This document shows positions 56,213-64,000 of a stretch of 64,000 bases of DNA, one piece after another (the first letter of the stretch is position 1; the number at the start of each line of letters is the position of its first letter). Source of the DNA: an uncultured Gilliamella sp. GTDB lineage: Bacteria; Pseudomonadota; Gammaproteobacteria; Enterobacterales; Orbaceae. A program made the translations under genes and the position numbers. Under the pieces are notes generated by a model, which made no database searches, had not been told where the DNA came from, and saw only the letters and a program-made list of their open reading frames with translations. Where the stretch lies: contig CAMLMY010000005.1 in assembly GCA_946481345.1 (NCBI GenBank), positions 1 to 64,000 of the forward strand. Reading direction: 5' to 3'.

Positions 56213-56794
56213 TTAATTAGCTACAATAATCCCTTTCAATTTTGTCAAATTATTTAAATTAGTAATAATTTGTTCTGCTTGTTCCTTTTTTGCATATGGA
56301 CCAACTTGTAATTTAATTACTTGATTCGGTTCTGGATTTTTAGGTATGAGCCTCACGTTATAATTATTTAATCTCAATAATGCAACGAGTTCTTCAATTT
56401 TTTGTTTATTTTTTAACGCTGTTAGTTGGATCATAAATGTTTTGGTTTCTTGTCCTGAAACTGAAACTTTCGAATCTGACTCGTCATTTTCGGAAATATC
56501 TTGTAACGTCAATGGGCTTGAATTTTGATCTACACCCGAAATATACGAAGTATTAGGTATATTACTAGTATTGTCAAAATCACCCCCTGATTCATTAGGT
56601 GAATTTATGAGTTGATTTTGTTGATTAACTATTTCTGGTTGTAAAATTGGAGTAGCTAAAGTTCGTTGATTAGATTTATCTATTAGTATCCATGGCGCTA
56701 TTACAGCTAAAATTAACAATAATGTTGCAAAACCAACGAGTTGATTTCTTATTCTATTTTGATTATTGCTGCTACTTTTTTTATTTTTCATCAT
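56213..56794 (-). CDS. dedD: SPOR-domain protein DedD
   Basis: N-terminal TM, C-terminal SPOR repeat; folC-dedD-cvpA-purF order. Confidence 0.9.
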   Translation of the reverse strand: MMKNKKSSSNNQNRIRNQLVGFATLLLILAVIAPWILIDKSNQRTLATPILQPEIVNQQNQLINSPNESGGDFDNTSNIPNTSYISGVDQNSSPLTLQDISENDESDSKVSVSGQETKTFMIQLTALKNKQKIEELVALLRLNNYNVRLIPKNPEPNQVIKLQVGPYAKKEQAEQIITNLNNLTKLKGIIVAN

Positions 56795-56806
56795 GATTAA
56801 TTAAAC

Positions 56807-58078
56807 TTAATCCGCTAAATTAGCTAAAACATCAGATACCGTATGAAACGAACCACATACCACTATAATATCATCTTTTTTAGCATCTTGTAGAGCCATT
56901 TGATAAGCATCTAAAACATTATCGAATGTTGATACATTAAGCTTATTATCCGCTATTAAATATTGTTTCAATACTTCACTACTACATCCACGTTCACCAT
57001 AAAGTGAGGCACAATACCAAACATCCCCTTTCAATATAGACAAAGTATTTTTAATGTCTTTATCTTTAAGCATAGCAATAACAAATCTAACTTTACCTAA
57101 ATATTTTTTTTCTACCCGCAATAATGCTAATTGTTTTGTTAGGTAGTCTGCTGCATGGGGATTATGAGCAACGTCGATTATTACCAGTGGTTCTGTATTT
57201 ATTGTCTGAAGTCGTCCAACCAGACTTGAATTCAATAAACCTTCACTTATTTGTCTTGCTTCAATTTGGATAGATGAATAACTTAAAGCGGCAATTGCTG
57301 TTGCAGCGTTAGCTAAAGGGACTTTAGGAATTGGTAAAGATTGATATTGACATTGACTAGAATAAAAATCCCATTTATCGCTACTTTTTTGCTCATAAAA
57401 CCAATCATGATTAATGCTATGAATAGGACAATTGACGGACTTAGCTACATCTAAAATTGACATAGGAATATCTGGTTCACCCACGATAGCAATACTTTTA
57501 GACTTAAAGATACCTGCCTTTTCTCGACCTATACTTTCACGTGTACTACCTAAATAATCAACATGATCAATACCTATAGTTGTCACAATTGCAACATCAG
57601 CATCGACAATATTAGTTGCATCAAGCCTACCGCCTAATCCGACCTCTAAAATAACAACATCTAATTTAGCTTGTTTGAATTGATACAGAGCAGCGAGAGT
57701 AGCATATTCAAAATAGGTAAGTGAGATCTCACCGCGCGCATCCTCAATTTGTGTAAATGCATTTATCGTTTCTTGCTCTGTTGATTCTTGATTATCAATT
57801 CGCACTCGTTCTGTAAAACGTAATAAATGAGGAGAACTATAAACACCAACATGTAAATTGGCCGCAAGTAATATCATCTCAAGTGTTTTACAAGTTGTTC
57901 CTTTACCATTAGTACCAGCAACCGTAAATATATAAGGCGCTGGTTGCAATAAATTAAGGCGCTGAGCAACAGTTTTGACACGCTCCAAACCGAGATCAAT
58001 TGTCGAGGGATGTAGTTGTTCTAGATAACAAAGCCATGCTGATAGATCAGACAAGGCATTAGGTTTTTCAACTTGCAT
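56807..58078 (-). CDS. folC: Bifunctional folylpolyglutamate/dihydrofolate synthase
   Basis: FTVAGTNGKGTTCKTLE; YSSPHLLRFTERVRI. Confidence 0.96.
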   Translation of the reverse strand: MQVEKPNALSDLSAWLCYLEQLHPSTIDLGLERVKTVAQRLNLLQPAPYIFTVAGTNGKGTTCKTLEMILLAANLHVGVYSSPHLLRFTERVRIDNQESTEQETINAFTQIEDARGEISLTYFEYATLAALYQFKQAKLDVVILEVGLGGRLDATNIVDADVAIVTTIGIDHVDYLGSTRESIGREKAGIFKSKSIAIVGEPDIPMSILDVAKSVNCPIHSINHDWFYEQKSSDKWDFYSSQCQYQSLPIPKVPLANAATAIAALSYSSIQIEARQISEGLLNSSLVGRLQTINTEPLVIIDVAHNPHAADYLTKQLALLRVEKKYLGKVRFVIAMLKDKDIKNTLSILKGDVWYCASLYGERGCSSEVLKQYLIADNKLNVSTFDNVLDAYQMALQDAKKDDIIVVCGSFHTVSDVLANLAD

Positions 58079-58084
58079 GATTAG

Positions 58085-58975
58085 TTACATTGTTTCATTA
58101 TTGGTGGCATCATAAAAAGGGGCTGGAAGTTTCATTAATTTCGCGATCAAACCAGCAATTTTTGGTCGCATATCTTTACGGTGGATAATCATATCAAGTG
58201 CGCCTTTCTCTAGCAGAAACTCACTACGTTGAAAGCCTTCAGGTAACGTTTCTCGAACGGTTTGTTGAATAACCCGAGGACCTGCAAAACCTATTAATGC
58301 TTTTGGTTCAGCGATATTAATATCACCGAGCATCGCTAAACTTGCTGATACACCACCCATTGTAGGGTCAGTCATAACTGAAATATAAGGTAAACCTTCA
58401 TCTTGCATTTTAGCTAAAATAGCACTCGTTTTTGCCATTTGCATTAATGAAAAGAGCGCTTCTTGCATTCGTGCACCACCACTAGTTGAAAAACAGATTA
58501 ATGGACACTTATCAGCAATAGCTTGTTCAGCGGCACGAGTAAATAATGCGCCAACAACTGAGGACATTGAGCCTCCAATAAATGCAAACTCAAAACAAGC
58601 AACCACAACAGGAATACCAAGTAGTGTGCCTTTCATAACCACCATGGCTTCTTTTTCACGGGTATCTTTTTGAGCAGCGGTTAACCGATCTTTATATTTT
58701 TTAGTATCTTTAAATTTTAAGATATCTTTTGGAGCAAGTTCTGCACCGATTTCAACATCCGAACCTTCATCTAAAAATCGGTATAATCTTACTCTTGCAG
58801 CAATATGCATATGGTGATCACATTTCGGACACACCTCTAAATTACGATCTAGTTCAGCTTGATAAATGACTTGTTCACAATTACTACATTTGGTCCAAAC
58901 CCCACCGGGAATATTCGCCTTTTTATGATCTGACGATATATTATTTTTACTTAGAATTTTCTCAATCCAGCTCAT
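58085..58975 (-). CDS. accD: Acetyl-CoA carboxylase carboxyltransferase subunit beta
   Basis: Zinc finger [37 protein letters not shown]. Confidence 0.97.
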   Translation of the reverse strand: MSWIEKILSKNNISSDHKKANIPGGVWTKCSNCEQVIYQAELDRNLEVCPKCDHHMHIAARVRLYRFLDEGSDVEIGAELAPKDILKFKDTKKYKDRLTAAQKDTREKEAMVVMKGTLLGIPVVVACFEFAFIGGSMSSVVGALFTRAAEQAIADKCPLICFSTSGGARMQEALFSLMQMAKTSAILAKMQDEGLPYISVMTDPTMGGVSASLAMLGDINIAEPKALIGFAGPRVIQQTVRETLPEGFQRSEFLLEKGALDMIIHRKDMRPKIAGLIAKLMKLPAPFYDATNNETM

Positions 58976-59295
58976 TATGATTCTCTCATTAGATACTCTT
59001 TAGAAATATTGGGCTATTGTATAATATTTTGTAATAATTCTTAATAGTTGTTTTAATTTTTCTCTTTTTTGTAAAAATATTTGAGGAAGTGCATACGTTT
59101 AAGTATAAAATTAATGACTAAATTCAACAATAATTCCAAATGCCGATAAATAAATCATAAAAAGGCAATTAATTATTGAATTTTCCAACAAAATCTGATG
59201 ATATTTAAAAATATAATTAATATGACCTTAAAAAATTATTAGTATATAATTAGACAAGGTTTATTTTTCAATTTTTTACAATTAAGGGGTTTTAG

Positions 59296-59616
59296 ATGGA
59301 CAAGGAAAAAGCAAGTGCACCATCGTTTCAAGATGTATTAGAATACATTCGCCTATCACGTCGTTTAAATAAATTAAAACGCGAAATTTCAGATAATGAG
59401 AAAAAAATTCGCGATAACCAAAAACGTGTACTCTTACTTGAGAACCTAAGTGAATACATTAAACCAAATATGACGTATGAAGAACTTCAAGCTATTATTG
59501 CTAATATGAAAAGCGATTATGATGATCGAGTTGATGATTATATTATTAAAAATGCTGAAATATCTAAAGAACGTCGCGATATCAGTAAAAAAATGCGCAC
59601 TTATCGTTCAAATTAA
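59296..59616 (+). CDS. tmaR: PTS regulator TmaR (YeeX)
   Basis: [75 protein letters not shown] matches E. coli YeeX. Confidence 0.93.
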   Translation: MDKEKASAPSFQDVLEYIRLSRRLNKLKREISDNEKKIRDNQKRVLLLENLSEYIKPNMTYEELQAIIANMKSDYDDRVDDYIIKNAEISKERRDISKKMRTYRSN

Positions 59617-59628
59617 TTTTTGAATATG

Positions 59629-59658
59629 TAACTCCCATAATTTTATATATGGGAGTTA
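59629..59658. terminator. Bidirectional terminator between tmaR and yciH
   Basis: taactcccata-attttata-tatgggagtta 11-bp stem. Confidence 0.75.
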
Positions 59659-59674
59659 TGTTTTATCAGTTAAA

Positions 59675-59995
59675 TCATCCGCCAGCAAGTTTAACTTTAA
59701 AGCCTTTATCTTCTAACAACGACTTTAGCAAATCTCTTTTATCGCCTTGAATTTCAATCGTTCCATCTTTAATAGAGCCGCCACATCCACAACGTTTTTT
59801 TAGTTCTCCTGCTAATTTAGATAATTGATTATCATCCAAATCAAAACCAGAAATAACACATACGCCTTTCCCTTTACGCCCCGAAGTCTGTCGTTGAATA
59901 CGTATAGTACCATCACCTTTAGGGCGAGATAACTTTGCTTCTATTGGTTTAATTCGTCCTTGATCGGTCGAATAAACAAGAGGATTATCGGACAT
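59675..59995 (-). CDS. yciH: SUI1/eIF1-family translation factor YciH
   Basis: 106 aa; VCVISGFDLDDNQLSKLAGELKKRCGCGGSIKDGTIEIQGDKRD. Confidence 0.95.
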   Translation of the reverse strand: MSDNPLVYSTDQGRIKPIEAKLSRPKGDGTIRIQRQTSGRKGKGVCVISGFDLDDNQLSKLAGELKKRCGCGGSIKDGTIEIQGDKRDLLKSLLEDKGFKVKLAGG

Positions 59996-60002
59996 AATTA
60001 AA

Positions 60003-60707
60003 TTAACTCTTACTTAAATCAAGGGTAGATAAAATAGATTGTAATGCTTTAGCAGGATCTTCTGCTCTCGTAATTGGTCTACCAATGACTAAATAATCGG
60101 AGCCGGCCGCTTGAGCTCGTTGTGGTGTCATGATACGACGCTGATCATCAGGCCCTGAATCTACAGGACGAATACCAGGTGTGACCAATTTAAAATTACT
60201 ACCAAGTCTAGTTCTAAAACTTTGTACTTCTTTAGCTGAGCAAACCACTCCGTCAAGCCCACAATTTTTCGCGAGTATAGCTAATTTGGTTGCTTGTTCT
60301 AAAGGTGAAACATTAATACCAATATCTTTAAGATCTGCCGCTTCCATACTCGTTAATACTGTTACCGCAATTAAAAGTGGTGCATCTTTACCATAAGGAT
60401 AAAGTGCATCTTTTGCAGCCTCCATCATACGAATTCCGCCACTAGCATGAACATTCGTCATCCAAACACCTAAATCAGCCGCCGCTGCTACTGCCTTAGC
60501 CACGGTATTTGGAATATCATGAAATTTAAGATCTAAAAAAATTTCAAAGCCTTTATTCATAATCTGTTTTATAAATTCAGGTCCAGCATGAGTAAACAAT
60601 TCTTTACCAATTTTTAAACAACAATCTTTCGGATCAACCCGATCAATAAAATTCCAAGCTGACTTAACATCAGCAAAATCAACAGCAACAATAATTGGTG
60701 ATGACAT
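60003..60707 (-). CDS. pyrF: Orotidine 5'-phosphate decarboxylase
   Basis: [32 protein letters not shown]. Confidence 0.97.
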   Translation of the reverse strand: MSSPIIVAVDFADVKSAWNFIDRVDPKDCCLKIGKELFTHAGPEFIKQIMNKGFEIFLDLKFHDIPNTVAKAVAAAADLGVWMTNVHASGGIRMMEAAKDALYPYGKDAPLLIAVTVLTSMEAADLKDIGINVSPLEQATKLAILAKNCGLDGVVCSAKEVQSFRTRLGSNFKLVTPGIRPVDSGPDDQRRIMTPQRAQAAGSDYLVIGRPITRAEDPAKALQSILSTLDLSKS

Positions 60708-60741
60708 AACTCATTTATCCCTTTTTTATCTTAAATTTTAT

Positions 60742-61923
60742 CTATCTTTTTTGTACAAATTCATTTAAATCGTTATAAAATATTCGTGCGCTTTCTTTAT
60801 AACCTTTCAAAGTTTGATGAACTAAATCTGGACGAGCTAAACCGCGTTTACGCCATTCTTTAATAGCAAATTTACCGCCCATAGCTCTTTGCCAATCCCA
60901 AAATAATGTTTTTTCAGTTCTAGCTACCTGTTTTTGAATATTCATTATTGCCGAAAATGATTTAGGTATATCTTTTTGATTAACCATTGTATCAGGTGGC
61001 GTCATTATTAAGATAGCGGCATTGGGTAATGATTTACGAATGAGCCGTATATTATTAATTAAATTTTTTCGGTATGCATTGAGATCTAAAGTTTCATCAA
61101 AACTTTCATTGGTTCCATACTCGAGTATAATTAAATCACTTTTTGATAAAGATAGCTCTTTAAACCAACTTGGGCTCCATTTCTGCCATATAGCCTGCCT
61201 TGCCCCATTTGTAGCAATTGCTGAGACAATAACACCAGGTTGCTGGTAACGAGTTAACCAAATGCCCCCAAGTTCAACTGTACTTTGCCCTGTTATTTTT
61301 AGTGGCATTTTAGCAACCACAGATACACTTTGCCAAACATTAGCTTTAGGGACATAGTCAAATTTAATTCTTTTATTATTATTATCATAAAGACCAAATA
61401 AATTAGACGTATTTTTTAATGGTTTAAAAATTAACTGAACCCGCCAATCCGCATTATAATCTGATTTAGGTTGAATCTGTAATACCGCAGAATTTTGGTT
61501 CGGTCTGGCAATAAAGCCACCCATAGGAAAATCTCTATTACTCAAGGTTCTACTACTTAACACATCCCAATTTTTACTTTTCCAAGTCACTGCTGCATGG
61601 CTTTGACCTTTTATGGCTATTGGTGTTATCCAACCAATACCAGCATCACCATATTTTCCTTGCATCAATGTTCTAAATTCACCAGTAAAAAAATCAGCTG
61701 CGGTATGAGAATCACCAAATTGAGTGATATTAACAACATTATTTGCTCTTTTATTGGTCATTAATGATTTCAATCGGGTAGCAAATTGTTTCGCATTTGG
61801 ATCACCAAAATCAATAATTCCAGACCCCGTAACAGCTTCACTTTCAGTCACACCATATCCAAAAGTGAAAGTAACCAAAATAACCGTCAGAAAAGACTTT
61901 AAGAACTTATTCACTATGGACAT
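60742..61923 (-). CDS. Secreted SGNH/GDSL hydrolase (Ape1-like candidate O-acetylesterase)
   Basis: Signal peptide; FGDSHTAADFF, LEYGTNESFDE, RPDLVHQTLKGY. Confidence 0.8.
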   Translation of the reverse strand: MSIVNKFLKSFLTVILVTFTFGYGVTESEAVTGSGIIDFGDPNAKQFATRLKSLMTNKRANNVVNITQFGDSHTAADFFTGEFRTLMQGKYGDAGIGWITPIAIKGQSHAAVTWKSKNWDVLSSRTLSNRDFPMGGFIARPNQNSAVLQIQPKSDYNADWRVQLIFKPLKNTSNLFGLYDNNNKRIKFDYVPKANVWQSVSVVAKMPLKITGQSTVELGGIWLTRYQQPGVIVSAIATNGARQAIWQKWSPSWFKELSLSKSDLIILEYGTNESFDETLDLNAYRKNLINNIRLIRKSLPNAAILIMTPPDTMVNQKDIPKSFSAIMNIQKQVARTEKTLFWDWQRAMGGKFAIKEWRKRGLARPDLVHQTLKGYKESARIFYNDLNEFVQKR

Positions 61924-63409
61924 CCTCTAATTTTTTGAAAATTATTTTTTCCATAATGGCCTTTGCCAGAATTTTTTGACCTGAAGGTGTAAAGTGAACC
62001 CCATCATCAACCCTTACTCTGATTTTCTCTTTATTCTTCTCAACAAAACTATTGAATTTTTCGTATGAACAACCGAGTAACTCATTGGTTGTTAGAAAAT
62101 GTTGTTGAGTTTTTTCAAGCTCTGACTGATATAATTTATTAAGATAAACCATACCATCATTTAGTTTTTTCTTACGCATACAAGGTGGTGCAAGCCAAAG
62201 GACTTGAACACGATGTTTTTGGACATGTTCTAAAATACTGGCAATACGTAAACGATATTGTTTTTCCCATAGTTTAGATTTAAATCTTACATTTGTTGCA
62301 TAACCTTTAACAGGAAAATCCCATGGATCGTTAGCACCTAAAAAAATGACAAGTAATTTAATTGAAGGATCTTCAGATAGTTTATCATTAATCGTTTTTG
62401 GCCAATCAAAAGCTTTAGGATAACTTAGTCCAGTACTACGTTTGCTTAAATCAATGCTTTCAATTCTATATTGTTTGAATAACATTTTTTTAACATATGG
62501 TGCAACTCCTTGCATTAAAGAGTCACCAGCAAAAAAAACTTTATCATTTTGAGTCAATACAATTGGTATTGGTTCATCAACTAATGATGCATCATCAGAC
62601 AAAACCTCTGGTTGTTGATTTTGATCTATCGGAGTTATTTGCGTTTCTATTGTTTTAACTTCCGTAGATGTTTGTTGAACTTTCTCGTCAACTTTATCTT
62701 CAGCTTCAGCTTTAGCTTCAACTTCAGTTTTCTCTTTAACTTCAAGTTTATCTTCAGTATTGTTTATTGTTTCTTGCGTCGTTTGTTTTGTAGTTTCTGA
62801 CTCAGTGTCTGAATCAATAATCTCTAAGTTAGGTGATTCATCTTCCAGTGATTTATCCTCTAGTGATTCATCATCAAGTGATTCATCCCTTGCAAATAAT
62901 CTTAGAATATCTTCTTTTGTTTCAAGTTTATTTTCTTTTGATTCGGATCGATTTTCTTCAATAGCCTCGATAGGTTCAGGCACGTCATCAGTTTGTTCAG
63001 TTTGATCAGATTCATCAGTAACCTCTTTTTCATCAGTATCCACTTTTGCATTGGAGTCTAAATCATCTTGAGGTGCAATAATGCTTTCGCTTGTATCTTT
63101 TTCCAACTCTTCAGGTGGGGGTTCTTCAGTAAGTGTATCAGAATCCAATAGATCTGAATGATAAGTTTGTTGCCAATAAATTAATATTGATTTGTAATAA
63201 ATTGACATCAAAACAACCGCTGTCAAAAGTAAAATTACACAAATATATCGAGCGGATAAAGTACTTCTTACAATTTCAGAAATAACATTATTTTTAACAA
63301 ATTTTCTTGAACGCTTGAAAGCAACTTTATTCAATGTATTAGGAGATTGCCATTTCAGATTCAAATAAGTTTTTTTCTTATTTTTCGTAACCGATTTTTT
63401 AAATTCCAT
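61907..63409 (-). CDS. Membrane-anchored SGNH-domain protein (DUF459-like) with long acidic linker
   Basis: One N-terminal TM, Glu/Asp-rich linker, FAGDSLMQGVAPYV, FLGANDPW, DGVHFTPSGQKILA. Confidence 0.82.
   Translation of the reverse strand: MEFKKSVTKNKKKTYLNLKWQSPNTLNKVAFKRSRKFVKNNVISEIVRSTLSARYICVILLLTAVVLMSIYYKSILIYWQQTYHSDLLDSDTLTEEPPPEELEKDTSESIIAPQDDLDSNAKVDTDEKEVTDESDQTEQTDDVPEPIEAIEENRSESKENKLETKEDILRLFARDESLDDESLEDKSLEDESPNLEIIDSDTESETTKQTTQETINNTEDKLEVKEKTEVEAKAEAEDKVDEKVQQTSTEVKTIETQITPIDQNQQPEVLSDDASLVDEPIPIVLTQNDKVFFAGDSLMQGVAPYVKKMLFKQYRIESIDLSKRSTGLSYPKAFDWPKTINDKLSEDPSIKLLVIFLGANDPWDFPVKGYATNVRFKSKLWEKQYRLRIASILEHVQKHRVQVLWLAPPCMRKKKLNDGMVYLNKLYQSELEKTQQHFLTTNELLGCSYEKFNSFVEKNKEKIRVRVDDGVHFTPSGQKILAKAIMEKIIFKKLEDVHSE
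62832..62891. repeat. In-frame 15-bp tandem repeat, 4 imperfect copies
   Basis: ggtgattcatcttcc / agtgatttatcctct / agtgattcatcatca / agtgattcatccctt; encodes DESLDDESLEDKSLEDESP. Confidence 0.85.
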
Positions 63410-63427
63410 AATAATTTATCATCATAA

Positions 63428-64000
63428 TCAAAAGTTAGCATAAATAAAGTTTGGCACACCAGATGGTGCAATATATATTGTCAACCACAATACTGAAATA
63501 AAAATGATAGGTAAGTAAATCAGATTTATTCTACTTATCAGTAAAGTAAACCAATTTGGAATATTTTTTAATATCGGATAAATAAAAAATACTACGTAGA
63601 TAATTAAAAAAGTTACAATATATTTTGGTTCAATCAAAAAGTTGTGTGTTAATGCGGTTAGATAATCTAATGCATCAGGCAAACTTTCACAATTAAAAAA
63701 TAACCACGAAAAACACACGTAATGCCAAGTGAGAAACCTTGCTAATGTAGGAGAACGTTCAGTTACCCAACCTCGACCAAAATAATGTTCACTAATATTA
63801 AGCGCTATAATACCAACTCCGTGACATGCGCCCCAAATAATAAAATTAATCCCAGCACCATGCCATAAACCCGATATTAACATCGCCAACATCACATTAA
63901 TTTGCGTGCGAATAAGCCCTTTTCGATTACCACCAAGAGGAATATAGATATAATCACGAATCCAGTGCGATAAACTAATATGCCAACGGCTCCAAAATTC
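63428..64000 (-). CDS. MBOAT family O-acyltransferase, 5' end outside window
   Basis: Reading frame is open to the edge: ...EFWSRWHISLSHWIRDYIYIPLGGNRKGLIRTQINVMLAMLISGLWHGAGINFIIWGACHG; MBOAT His in SGLWHG. Confidence 0.93.
   Translation of the reverse strand, partial: EFWSRWHISLSHWIRDYIYIPLGGNRKGLIRTQINVMLAMLISGLWHGAGINFIIWGACHGVGIIALNISEHYFGRGWVTERSPTLARFLTWHYVCFSWLFFNCESLPDALDYLTALTHNFLIEPKYIVTFLIIYVVFFIYPILKNIPNWFTLLISRINLIYLPIIFISVLWLTIYIAPSGVPNFIYANF

Noticed and set aside
1-64000. CRISPR arrays, tRNA, rRNA, IS elements or prophage
   Set aside because: No regularly spaced repeats, no recognised RNA gene landmarks, and no transposase, integrase or phage structural proteins among the ORFs.

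Overview
This 64-kb AT-rich window is a bacterial chromosome segment. Gene content and synteny (mukFEB, pntAB, oxyR-fabR, lptD-surA-rsmA-apaH, tig-clpPX-lon-ppiD, uppS-cdsA-rseP-bamA-skp-lpxD, accD-folC-dedD-cvpA-purF) fit a gammaproteobacterium, probably host-associated and reduced (Orbaceae-like by inference; not tested). Most of it is conserved housekeeping DNA read on the minus strand. No rRNA, tRNA, CRISPR array, IS element or prophage could be supported. The accessory or unusual parts are: (1) a 72-aa double-glycine-leader microcin-like peptide whose upstream region is duplicated at the left edge of the window, suggesting a tandem microcin cassette; (2) a perfect 19-bp Fur-box palindrome in front of a secreted DUF4198-like protein; (3) a decayed ribokinase/nucleoside hydrolase locus beside an intact MFS transporter; (4) an alpha/beta hydrolase gene frameshifted by a 4-bp tandem duplication (TGCC x2); (5) an inverse autotransporter plus a SinI-like secreted partner with a canonical EF-hand loop, the two genes sharing a similar 3' end; (6) an MBOAT plus two SGNH proteins, resembling a cell-envelope O-acetylation cluster, one carrying an acidic linker with an in-frame 15-bp tandem repeat. 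I found no clearly new multi-gene system. The microcin cassette and the inverse autotransporter pair are the best candidates for follow-up. All family names come from reading the translated sequence; no database search was run.
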